Shown here piece by piece: positions 1 through 6,032 of a stretch of DNA of 8,417 nucleotides (position 1 is the stretch's first letter; every line of letters starts with the position of its first letter). The stretch is from assembly GCA_035268885.1 (NCBI GenBank), contig DATFKA010000054.1, forward strand, positions 1 through 8,417, given 5' to 3'. The notes below the pieces were generated by a model. The model did no database searches. It was not told where the DNA came from and worked only from the letters and a program-made list of their open reading frames with translations. A program made the translations under genes and the position numbers. This stretch comes from DATFKA01 sp035268885 (GTDB lineage: Bacteria; Bacteroidota; Bacteroidia; Chitinophagales; Saprospiraceae).

Positions 1-266
1 TGCTTGTGCGAAAAATGAGAATTTCAGACGAGATTAAGGCGGGAAAAATGAAATTACGCAGCGCGTAATGAGGCTTTTACCAACGCAAAGATCGTTTGAA
101 AGACCATTTTGTAGCCAAGTGAGGAGTTTTTAAACAACTTCAGAGAATAACTGAGATTTTATCAAAATTTTAAGGCTTTCTTCGGCAACATCCGCAATTG
201 ATCTCTTGTTAATAATGGTGTGTATGGATGAATAAGTATTTCTATTTTCTTACTATCCCATAAATT
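1..266. other. AT-rich leader region without a convincing gene
   Basis: I see no supportable gene here. One frame is open from the left edge to a TAA at 67-69 and could be the last ~21 residues of an upstream plus-strand gene (ending KMKLRSA), but it is too short to identify. The region is visibly more AT-rich than the genes that follow and holds a small perfect inverted repeat at 53-69. It probably contains the promoter for the downstream plus-strand genes. I found no exact Bacteroidota-type -7 box (TAnnTTTG), so I do not place a promoter. Confidence 0.5.
53..69. repeat. Perfect 7-bp inverted repeat with 3-nt centre
   Basis: ATTACGC (53-59) and GCGTAAT (63-69) are exact reverse complements around AGC. 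No T-run follows on the plus strand, so it does not look like an intrinsic terminator. It could be a small protein-binding dyad, the end of an upstream transcript, or chance. Confidence 0.4.
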
Positions 267-1160
267 ATGTTCTCTTTTCGTAACTTCCTGTATGTCTTAC
301 GCTGGAAATCCTTTTATTTCTCAGCGACCCTCCTTATCGGTATGAGTATGCTCTACTCCACCGCCGAAATGCGTTTTAGTGATACGGCTTATAAATTCAA
401 ATTACGCAATAATGCCTTTCGTTACGAGGCAAAGATCCAGTACCACGAAACCAAAGAACGCACCCTGCGTTATCTGGAGATTGGTAAGAAAAACCTGCCA
501 CTCATCGTCTTTATTCACGGTGCCCCCAGTTCTTCTCGCTTTTGGAAGAACCTCCTACGCGACAGCTCGCTACTGTCCAATGCTAAATTGATGGCCGTCG
601 ATCGCCCGGGTTATGGTTATTCCGGTTACGGGAAGCCGGAGATATCCGTTAAAAAACAAGCAGCGCTCATCGCCGAGGTGATTAAAAAGAAAAGAGATCA
701 ACACCAACGAATCGTCGTACACGGCTCTTCTTACGGAGGCACGGTCGCCGCCCGCCTAGCCATGGATTATCCAGAACTGGTTGACGGGCTGCTCCTGCAG
801 TCTGCTTCTATGAAGCCCCACGCGGAGCGCACTTACAGCATCTCCTATCCTACCCATCACCCCGGCCTGCGCTGGGCCATGCCCGGTTCGATCCGCACGG
901 CAAATGCGGAAAAACTCTCTCATCATACTGCCCTGGAAAAAATGCGCGACGGCTGGAAGCAAATTACCGCCCGCACCATTATCCTGCACGGCGATAGCGA
1001 TCAACTCATCTATCCGGAGAATGCCTATTTCGCCTTCCGCGAGCTAAAGAATGCTCCCTACAAGGACATTCGCATGTTTAGTGGCCGAAAGCACGATCTA
1101 CTCTGGACTAAAACGGAAGTACTAAAATCTTCCTTACTAAAACTCCTCCATTTACCCTAA
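267..1160 (+). CDS. Membrane-anchored alpha/beta hydrolase
   Basis: A 297-residue alpha/beta-hydrolase-fold protein, probably a serine esterase or lipase-like hydrolase of unknown substrate. A hydrophobic segment at about residues 15-32 looks like an N-terminal signal anchor, so the catalytic domain probably lies in the periplasm. Visible motifs are the oxyanion-hole HGAP (84-87), DRPGYGYSG (112-120), the nucleophile elbow GSSYG (153-157, Ser155), the acid in HGDSD (Asp245) and the C-terminal histidine in GRKHD (His276). The triad is therefore complete. The ATG at 267 is preceded directly by an in-frame TAA at 261-263, which limits extension; later Met codons (26, 28, 35) would remove much of the anchor. 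It ends 14 bp before ung and is probably co-transcribed with it. The family is certain; the substrate cannot be told from the sequence. Confidence 0.9.
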   Translation: MFSFRNFLYVLRWKSFYFSATLLIGMSMLYSTAEMRFSDTAYKFKLRNNAFRYEAKIQYHETKERTLRYLEIGKKNLPLIVFIHGAPSSSRFWKNLLRDSSLLSNAKLMAVDRPGYGYSGYGKPEISVKKQAALIAEVIKKKRDQHQRIVVHGSSYGGTVAARLAMDYPELVDGLLLQSASMKPHAERTYSISYPTHHPGLRWAMPGSIRTANAEKLSHHTALEKMRDGWKQITARTIILHGDSDQLIYPENAYFAFRELKNAPYKDIRMFSGRKHDLLWTKTEVLKSSLLKLLHLP

Positions 1161-1174
1161 ACTTTACACGATCA

Positions 1175-1852
1175 ATGGCAGACGTGAAAATCGAAGACTC
1201 CTGGAAAGAAGTACTCTCCGATCAATTCGATCAGGCCTATTTTGAAGCCCTGGTACAATTTCTGAAAAAAGAAAAAACGGCGGGAAAGAAAATCTACCCG
1301 CCGGGGCCGCTGATCTTTAATGCTTTCACCAAAACGCCCTTCGAGGAGGTGAAAGTGGTCATCCTCGGGCAGGATCCCTATCACAATCCCGGAGAGGCCA
1401 TGGGCCTGTCTTTCTCCGTACCCCGTGGGGTACGTGTCCCGCCTTCTCTGAAGAATATTTACAAAGAAATAAACAGCGATCTGAATATCGATCCCGCTAC
1501 GCACGGTGACCTCAGCCACTGGGCGGAACAGGGTGTTTTCCTGCTGAATAGCATGCTGAGCGTGGAGCATAAAAAAGCGGGTTCTCACCGCAAGATCGGT
1601 TGGCAGAACTTTACCGACGCCGTGATCCGACAGTTGTCTCGCGAACGCAAAGGTCTAGTCTTTATGCTCTGGGGCAACTTCGCCCGCAGCAAAAAAGAAC
1701 TAATTGATCCGGATAAGCACCTGATCCTGGAAGCGGCGCACCCTTCTCCACTGGCCCGTGGTGCTTACTTCGGTAGTGCCCATTTTTCAAAAGCAAATGC
1801 GTATCTTACCCGCCAGGGGGGAAAACCCATTGACTGGGCGCTTCCCCAATAA
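1175..1852 (+). CDS. ung: Uracil-DNA glycosylase, family 1
   Basis: A 225-residue cytoplasmic DNA-repair enzyme that removes uracil from DNA after cytosine deamination or dUMP misincorporation, starting base-excision repair. Length is typical of bacterial Ung. Family-1 motifs are all present: the water-activating loop GQDPYH (65-70, catalytic Asp67), the uracil-stacking segment GLSFSV (77-82, Phe80), LLNSMLSVE (123-131) with the uracil-recognising Asn125, and the DNA-intercalating leucine loop HPSPLA (189-194, His189, Leu193). The ATG at 1175 gives the expected N-terminus. It lies 14 bp after the hydrolase and 12 bp before the DUF423 gene, so it is probably part of one transcript. Nothing appears degraded. 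Confidence in the function is very high. Confidence 0.98.
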   Translation: MADVKIEDSWKEVLSDQFDQAYFEALVQFLKKEKTAGKKIYPPGPLIFNAFTKTPFEEVKVVILGQDPYHNPGEAMGLSFSVPRGVRVPPSLKNIYKEINSDLNIDPATHGDLSHWAEQGVFLLNSMLSVEHKKAGSHRKIGWQNFTDAVIRQLSRERKGLVFMLWGNFARSKKELIDPDKHLILEAAHPSPLARGAYFGSAHFSKANAYLTRQGGKPIDWALPQ

Positions 1853-1864
1853 ATACTTTATGAT

Positions 1865-2251
1865 ATGACTGATTATTCCTTCATTCGTTTAGCCGCTATT
1901 TTTGGGGCTCTAGCCGTTATTCTGGGGGCTTTTGGCGCCCACAGCCTGGAACGACTCATTAGTCCAGATGCATTGGATACTTTCGAGACCGGTATTCGGT
2001 ACCACTTTTACCATACCATTATGATTGCCCTGGTAGGAGTCTTGCTGCACTCCCGGCCCATAAAGATCTGGCGCACGGCCGCCTGGCTTTTTGCCGTAGG
2101 AATACTACTCTTTTCTGGTTCTATTTACTTGCTGAGTATACGCGAAATTGTCGATCTGGGAAGCTGGCTGGGTCCGATCACGCCCATTGGCGGAACCTTC
2201 TTTATCGCGGGCTGGGTCTGCCTGCTCGTGGGTACCTTTAAAAAAACGTAA
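1865..2251 (+). CDS. DUF423 (YgdD-type) four-helix membrane protein
   Basis: A 128-residue inner-membrane protein of the DUF423 family, whose biochemical role is not established. Four hydrophobic helices are visible at about residues 7-24, 48-62, 70-90 and 108-125. Family signatures are GAFGAH followed by a leucine (21-28), the His-containing RYHFYH (45-50), LFSGSIYLL (82-90) and LGPITPIGG (102-110). The length is that of the whole family, so the gene is complete. It begins 12 bp after ung with ATG and ends with a lysine-rich tail. The gap to the next gene contains a 20-bp near-perfect palindrome. Family assignment is firm; function is unknown and the neighbours do not clarify it. Confidence 0.93.
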   Translation: MTDYSFIRLAAIFGALAVILGAFGAHSLERLISPDALDTFETGIRYHFYHTIMIALVGVLLHSRPIKIWRTAAWLFAVGILLFSGSIYLLSIREIVDLGSWLGPITPIGGTFFIAGWVCLLVGTFKKT

Positions 2252-2271
2252 AGACAAGGCATGCCTGGTCT
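2252..2271. repeat. 20-bp near-perfect palindrome between DUF423 gene and M32 gene
   Basis: AGACAAGGCATGCCTGGTCT begins directly after the DUF423 stop codon. It is symmetric around its centre except for one mismatched pair (A2256/G2267), and the inner 10 bp AGGCATGCCT are perfectly palindromic. No T-run follows, so it is not a standard terminator. It ends 15 bp before the M32 start codon. It may be an operator, or an mRNA hairpin affecting translation or stability of the downstream gene. It resembles the dyad at 4708-4731. Confidence 0.55.
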
Positions 2272-2286
2272 CAACAAACATAAATC

Positions 2287-3786
2287 ATGGCGAACAAAAC
2301 GTACGAAAGACTAGTCGAACACATCCAGAAAATTGCAGATCTGCAGCACGCGACGGCGGTATTACACTGGGATAAAGAGGTCAACTTACCTCCCAGGAGT
2401 GTCGAAGGACGCTCCCGGCAAATAGCTACCCTCGATGGCATGGCCCATCAGTTGTTTGTCTCCAGTAAAACCAGGAATTTACTGAAGGAGCTGGCCGATA
2501 ATTTCGCACAGCTGGAAGAGGCAGAAAAGCGTAATGTCAGCCTGCTGCATCGCGATTTCGAACGTTCAGACAAGCTGGATGAAGCCTTCGTTATGCGTAA
2601 ATCCCGACTGATCTCTGAAGGCTATCACGCCTGGTTACAGGCACGCAAGGAAAATGATTTCACCCTCTTCGCTCCGGCCCTGGAAGCATTAGTGGGCATC
2701 AAAAAGGAAGAGGCCGAACGCGTCGGTTATCAGGAGCATCCCTACGATGCCCTGCTGGACGAGTTTGAGCCGGGCTACCGCTCCAGTAAACTAGATATTC
2801 TCTTTGCGGATGTCCGCAAACAACTGGTCGATTTTGCGGCCGCTATCCGGGATAAAGAGCAGGTCGATGACCGGTTTTTACACCAACATTATCCCGATCA
2901 AAAGCAATGGGATTTCGGGCTGGACATCCTCCAACGCATCGGTTATGACTTTGATTACGGTCGGCAGGATCGTTCTCCGCACCCTTTTACGATTACTTTC
3001 AACAGCCGGGACGTTCGGGTCACCACCATTGTCGACGAAGACAACCTGGCCAATATGATCTGGAGTTGTATCCACGAAGGAGGTCACGCGCTCTACGAGC
3101 AAGGGCTTCCCTTTGAGCAGTATGGTCTACCCCTGGGATCGGCCGTTTCCCTGGGCATCCACGAATCACAATCTCGCCTGTGGGAAAATAACGTGGGCCG
3201 TAGCCGTATCTTTTGGGAAAGCCACCTTGACCTGTTGAAGGAATATTTCCCACAGCAACTCGAAGCGGTCGATCTGGACCCCTTCTTTAAGGGAATCAAC
3301 AAGGTCTTTCCCTCCCCCATCCGGATTGAAAGCGATGAGCTACACTACCACTTTCACATTATGGTCCGCTATGAAATCGAGAAGGCTTTGATTGAGGGTT
3401 CCCTTTCGGTAGAAGATATCCCCTCCGTATGGAATGAGAAGTATAAGGATTATCTGGGCCTGGATATTGAAAGTGATAATCAGGGCTGCCTGCAGGATAT
3501 TCACTGGGCCCACGGTAGTATTGGTTATTTCCCAACCTATTCCCTGGGCTCTTTTTACGCTGCCCAGTTTTTTGCGCAAGCAGAAAAAGACCTGCCCCAA
3601 CTGAATCAACAAATGGCCTCCGGCGATACTAGAGCTCTATTGAAATGGCTACGTGAGAACATCCACCAATACGGCCGTAAGTACGAAGCCGATGATTTGT
3701 GTGAACGAATCACCGGTGAGCCCCTCAACTTCCAATACTTCATGGATTACGCCAAAAAGAAATACGGCGACATCTACGGGCTATAA
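2287..3786 (+). CDS. M32-family (thermostable carboxypeptidase 1 type) zinc metallocarboxypeptidase
   Basis: A 499-residue cytoplasmic metallopeptidase that removes C-terminal amino acids from peptides, presumably in peptide turnover. The length matches the M32 family (~500). The zinc site is intact: HEGGH (263-267, ligands His263 and His267, catalytic base Glu264) and IHESQSRLWEN (291-301), whose Glu293 is the expected third ligand. Other family signatures are the N-terminal ATAVLHWDKEVNLPP (22-36), DVRVTT (242-247), IRIESDELHYHFHI (345-358) and GYFPTY (413-418). There is no signal peptide or membrane segment. The ATG at 2287 gives the normal M32 N-terminus; no Shine-Dalgarno site is visible, only an A-rich leader. 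It is the last gene of the plus-strand block, and its stop lies 10 bp from the stop of the converging minus-strand gene. Confidence 0.96.
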   Translation: MANKTYERLVEHIQKIADLQHATAVLHWDKEVNLPPRSVEGRSRQIATLDGMAHQLFVSSKTRNLLKELADNFAQLEEAEKRNVSLLHRDFERSDKLDEAFVMRKSRLISEGYHAWLQARKENDFTLFAPALEALVGIKKEEAERVGYQEHPYDALLDEFEPGYRSSKLDILFADVRKQLVDFAAAIRDKEQVDDRFLHQHYPDQKQWDFGLDILQRIGYDFDYGRQDRSPHPFTITFNSRDVRVTTIVDEDNLANMIWSCIHEGGHALYEQGLPFEQYGLPLGSAVSLGIHESQSRLWENNVGRSRIFWESHLDLLKEYFPQQLEAVDLDPFFKGINKVFPSPIRIESDELHYHFHIMVRYEIEKALIEGSLSVEDIPSVWNEKYKDYLGLDIESDNQGCLQDIHWAHGSIGYFPTYSLGSFYAAQFFAQAEKDLPQLNQQMASGDTRALLKWLRENIHQYGRKYEADDLCERITGEPLNFQYFMDYAKKKYGDIYGL

Positions 3787-3796
3787 ATAACCGTAC

Positions 3797-4087
3797 CTAG
3801 TCTTCGATTAAGTCATCTAATTCATCTTCTTCCTTACGCCGGTTGCGATACCATACGTAGGCGATACCTCCGATCAACAGGTAAGGCGTAGCCAGCATGT
3901 AAAGAATACCGTTATTTAAGCCCTTCCCGGCTTCACCACCGTTCTTAAGGTTAGACTCCGCACTCATACGACACATCGGACACTGCGCATCCGTAGTGAC
4001 CGGAGTACTTATCGTCAGCGTAAAACTAAGACAAATCAGCGTGATTAACTTTTTTATATTTGATTGCATAGTTGTTGATTTTTGCAT
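3797..4087 (-). CDS. Small exported CPMC-motif membrane protein, function unknown
   Basis: A 96-residue protein I recognise only as a conserved hypothetical of Bacteroidota oxidase clusters. Residues ~11-34 form a signal-peptide-like segment ending TTDA, so cleavage would leave the mature protein starting close to CPMC (Cys36, Cys39). A Gly/Asn-rich linker (ESNLKNGGEAGKGLNNG) follows, then one transmembrane helix (about 62-80), a basic stop-transfer RNRR and an acidic C-terminal tail (EEDELDDLIED). Positive-inside logic places the CPMC end in the periplasm and the acidic tail in the cytoplasm. It starts 12 bp after the DUF420 stop, so it is very likely in the same transcript. The CxxC pair next to oxidase-assembly genes suggests a role in copper, heme or thiol handling, but this is inference. 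Met7 is a possible alternative start. Confidence 0.8.
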   Translation of the reverse strand: MQKSTTMQSNIKKLITLICLSFTLTISTPVTTDAQCPMCRMSAESNLKNGGEAGKGLNNGILYMLATPYLLIGGIAYVWYRNRRKEEDELDDLIED

Positions 4088-4099
4088 TTGAGGTGTCCA

Positions 4100-4684
4100 C
4101 TACGAATAGTAGGGCATCAGCATATAGTAGCAGATCGGCCCGGTAATGGCTACGTAAAGCCAAACCGGAAATACCCAGCGCGCCATTTTTTTATGTCTGG
4201 CGTACTGCCCCGTATACGCTCTGATAAAAGTAAATAAAATAAAAGGTAAGGACAAGGCAGCCAGGCCGATATGACTGATTAATAACAAAAGATACCAGGG
4301 ACGGATATCGGCCACCGCAGCCCGCTCTACTTCACTGAGCACTCCGTCGTGATTGCTATCTCCAAACAGGGTAGCCGGCGTCGTAAAGTGATACAAAACG
4401 TAAGCCAACAAAAAAAGAATGGAACAGGCCAAAGCGAAATAGATCGTTTTCTGATGTAATTCTACCTTCTTCTGCTTAATAAAAACCAGGGCCACGATCA
4501 GCGCCAGGGCCGTCAGTGCGTTTAAGGCAGAGTAAAAGGGGGGTAAAAAACTAAAGTCTACCGATTCCGGAACGGGAATCTTTATTTCCCGCATTAATAC
4601 CACCAAAACCAAAACGGCACCGGTAGCGATCCAGGCGGCGATGTTTAGTTTTTTAGCCAGTGCTATATTGGGTGCATTTCGCAT
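4100..4684 (-). CDS. DUF420 (CtaM-type) membrane protein with an EF-hand-like loop
   Basis: A 194-residue membrane protein of the DUF420 family, related to YozB/CtaM, which is known to be needed for maturation of aa3-type oxidases in Firmicutes. Five helices are visible at about residues 14-31, 50-69, 81-100, 130-154 and 172-190, with conserved histidines His77, His99, His138 and His164 and the C-terminal signature WVFPVWLYVAITGPICYY. The loop between helices 3 and 4 contains DSNHDGVLSEVE (109-120), a complete EF-hand calcium-loop pattern. Positive-inside reading (lysine-rich loop before helix 3, basic loop before helix 5) puts that loop in the periplasm. I chose the ATG at 4684. A 10-residue longer reading from a TTG at 4714 is possible, but that codon lies inside a palindrome. 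It sits between the SCO-like gene and the CPMC gene. Confidence 0.88.
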   Translation of the reverse strand: MRNAPNIALAKKLNIAAWIATGAVLVLVVLMREIKIPVPESVDFSFLPPFYSALNALTALALIVALVFIKQKKVELHQKTIYFALACSILFLLAYVLYHFTTPATLFGDSNHDGVLSEVERAAVADIRPWYLLLLISHIGLAALSLPFILFTFIRAYTGQYARHKKMARWVFPVWLYVAITGPICYYMLMPYYS

Positions 4685-4707
4685 AGTAATAGATTTTATA
4701 TCTTGGT

Positions 4708-4731
4708 TGTGCAAAGGATATCCTCTGCACA
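4708..4731. repeat. 24-bp near-perfect palindrome between SCO-like and DUF420 genes
   Basis: The arms TGTGCA (4708-4713) and TGCACA (4726-4731) enclose a perfectly palindromic core AGGATATCCT (4715-4724), with a single mismatched pair (A4714/C4725). Eleven of twelve pairs match. No T-run follows in the minus-strand direction, so it does not look like an intrinsic terminator. It may be an operator or an intercistronic mRNA hairpin. It shares the AGG-N4-CCT core and the one-mismatch layout with the dyad at 2252-2271. Confidence 0.6.
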
Positions 4732-4745
4732 GCTTGTTCTTGTAA

Positions 4746-5384
4746 TTACAATTCTCTTTCTCTGCGGAAAAGGGCTTCCTGCCGCTCGTCTTTCTCCTGG
4801 GGGCGCATCATAGCAATGTGCTCCACCAGCCTGACGAACTGCTTGCCATCCGTCAAATCGTAATATTGCCGAATAATACCTGCGGTATCGGCCAGGGCAA
4901 CCACGTTGGGAGCGCTTAGCATGTCCTGACCAATGTGCAATTGCTCATTAACCTGCTCGAGAGACCGATCCGTTCCGTAGAAAAACACCTGCTCGGGATC
5001 CTCCATATTTTTTTCCGTAAGGAAACGCTGCAGAGCAGCTTTAGAGCCTTCCGGAACCATCAACTCCATGCGGAACCAGTCTACCTCGTCGAATTGCCCG
5101 TAAATCTCACTGAGATACTTCCCATTTACTTTGGTTACTTCCTCCCGAGCGGGATCGAAATAACCCAACAGCTGAATTTGCTTACCCAGGTCCTTCCCGG
5201 TAAGGGTGTCTCCAAAAATAGTTTGCCCGGGAAAGGCAGGCACCTCTCCCAGTTCTTGCAGCTCATCGCGGGCTTCTATCTGATAATCGAAACCAGCTTT
5301 CATATAAATGTAACTCATCACCGGGAAAACCACGAGTAATACTAAAAGTACCGCGACGCCCAGCCAATTTCTTTTCTTTGCCAT
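4746..5384 (-). CDS. SCO1/SenC-like thioredoxin-fold protein lacking the copper-binding cysteines
   Basis: A 212-residue protein with one N-terminal membrane anchor (about 8-27) and a periplasmic domain. It occupies the place where SCO1/SenC, the copper-delivery factor for the CuA centre of subunit II, is expected. The C-terminal part (VVALADTAGIIRQYYDLTDG, 161-180, then LVEHI) reads like the SCO ending, where a D..G.IR.YYDGTD pattern is normal. AFPGQTIFGDTLTGKDLGKQIQLLGYFDP (50-78) fits the first strands. The SCO CxxxC should follow about residue 76, but FDPAREE stands there and the whole protein contains no cysteine. It therefore cannot bind copper in the usual way. The frame is uninterrupted, so I do not call it a pseudogene. 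The ATG at 5384 has a good ribosome-binding site. It could be a redox-inactive structural chaperone; the SCO relationship is an inference from pattern and position. Confidence 0.75.
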   Translation of the reverse strand: MAKKRNWLGVAVLLVLLVVFPVMSYIYMKAGFDYQIEARDELQELGEVPAFPGQTIFGDTLTGKDLGKQIQLLGYFDPAREEVTKVNGKYLSEIYGQFDEVDWFRMELMVPEGSKAALQRFLTEKNMEDPEQVFFYGTDRSLEQVNEQLHIGQDMLSAPNVVALADTAGIIRQYYDLTDGKQFVRLVEHIAMMRPQEKDERQEALFRREREL

Positions 5385-5387
5385 AAG

Positions 5388-5395
5388 TCCTCTTT
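5388..5395 (-). promoter_or_regulatory. Shine-Dalgarno-like site of the SCO-like gene
   Basis: Read on the minus strand, AAAGAGGA ends 3 nt before the ATG at 5384 (AGAGG ends 4 nt before it). This purine-rich site supports that start. Most other genes in the window have only A/T-rich leaders. Confidence 0.5.
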
Positions 5396-5501
5396 ACAAA
5401 TAAAAACGTCTATTGATCCGTAGGAAAGAACAAGAATTGCCCTCCCTGCCTTTGTGAAATAAGAACAAGCAGCACAGGGCTTTGTTGTCCATTTTAGAAA
5501 C

Positions 5502-5538
5502 AAAAACCGCAAAACAAGCAAGTTGTTCCGCGGTTTTT
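5502..5538 (-). terminator. Intrinsic terminator after the oxidase subunit genes (bidirectional in form)
   Basis: AAAAACCGC (5502-5510) and GCGGTTTTT (5530-5538) form a perfect 9-bp stem. Inside it, after a 2x2 internal loop, AACAA (5513-5517) pairs with TTGTT (5523-5527) around a 5-nt loop. On the minus strand the 3' arm ends in five T's and lies 26 nt after the subunit IV stop codon. The structure is symmetric enough to work on the plus strand as well. It probably ends the ctaB-to-subunit-IV transcript and separates it from the SCO-like block. Confidence 0.8.
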
Positions 5539-5564
5539 ATGCCGTATAAATAGATCTGTATTCC

Positions 5565-5996
5565 TTAGCTTTTAGTCAGCTCCAGAATATAGGTTTGATC
5601 GTCAATTACCGAGCCCTGCAACTTGGTTTCGTCTACTTTCTCCGCATTCTTATCTTCGATCAACTGCCGACGTGCTTTCCAGGAAGTACCCTCCTGAAAA
5701 AAGGCGATAATCGCCCAGATCAACAGCGCCGTGGGTAATAGCACGCTGTAAGCCAGCCCTTTCACCTCGTAACGCATGTGCATGAACTCATAAATAATGT
5801 AGTAGGCCTTATAAGCTGATAATACGATAATGAGCAGCGCAGAGAGTGCGACCAGCCAGCCAATATCATCAACACCTTCGATTAACCAGCCTTTACCAAA
5901 TAGTGAGATAAATACCTCAACCAGGGTAACGACCGCCAGCAGGCCCAGACCAAAAAATACTTTCTTTTTACTTTCTTCGTAGCTTAAATCCGCCAT
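5565..5996 (-). CDS. Cytochrome c oxidase subunit IV (prokaryotic COX4 family)
   Basis: A 143-residue small accessory subunit of the heme-copper oxidase. Three transmembrane helices are visible (about 13-33, 46-66 and 81-101), and the family hallmark FMHMRYE (71-77) stands at the end of helix 2, matching the usual FMHL/M-x-x-E pattern. The C-terminus carries a polar ~40-residue extension (TSWKARRQLIEDKNAEKVDETKL and on), longer than the shortest family members. The function of the subunit is structural or stabilising and poorly defined. The gene starts 36 bp after the long subunit III gene, so the two are probably co-transcribed, and it is followed by a strong terminator. No Shine-Dalgarno site is visible; the leader is A/T-rich. 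Family assignment is firm from helices, motif and position. Confidence 0.88.
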   Translation of the reverse strand: MADLSYEESKKKVFFGLGLLAVVTLVEVFISLFGKGWLIEGVDDIGWLVALSALLIIVLSAYKAYYIIYEFMHMRYEVKGLAYSVLLPTALLIWAIIAFFQEGTSWKARRQLIEDKNAEKVDETKLQGSVIDDQTYILELTKS

Positions 5997-6032
5997 TTTA
6001 TTATAGAGTTAAGTCGTTTGTGAATTAATGAA

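Noticed and set aside
1..266. Insertion-sequence remnant or small RNA in the left-edge region
   Set aside because: I saw no terminal inverted repeats, target-site duplication, transposase motif or RNA family fold; only a short inverted repeat and AT-rich sequence are visible.
1417..1434. 8-bp inverted repeat (CGTACCCC-GT-GGGGTACG) inside ung
   Set aside because: It lies in well-conserved coding sequence (SVPRGVRV) and can be explained by codon choice; no regulatory context is visible.
1172..1588. 138-residue minus-strand open frame opposite ung
   Set aside because: It is antisense to the strongly conserved ung motifs and has no family features of its own.
4684..4714. TTG start adding 10 residues (HNQDIKSIT...) to the DUF420 protein
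   Set aside because: The codon lies within the 24-bp palindrome, the added residues are not family-like, and an ATG at 4684 gives a normal N-terminus.
4935..5339. 134-residue plus-strand open frame opposite the SCO-like gene
   Set aside because: No domain, signal or ribosome-binding site was seen; the opposite strand has a membrane anchor, a Shine-Dalgarno-like site and a SCO-like ending.
4746..5384. SCO-like gene as a frameshifted pseudogene that lost its CxxxC
   Set aside because: The frame is continuous, and both the first-strand region and the SCO-like C-terminus are in the same frame with sensible spacing, so no shift explains the missing cysteines.
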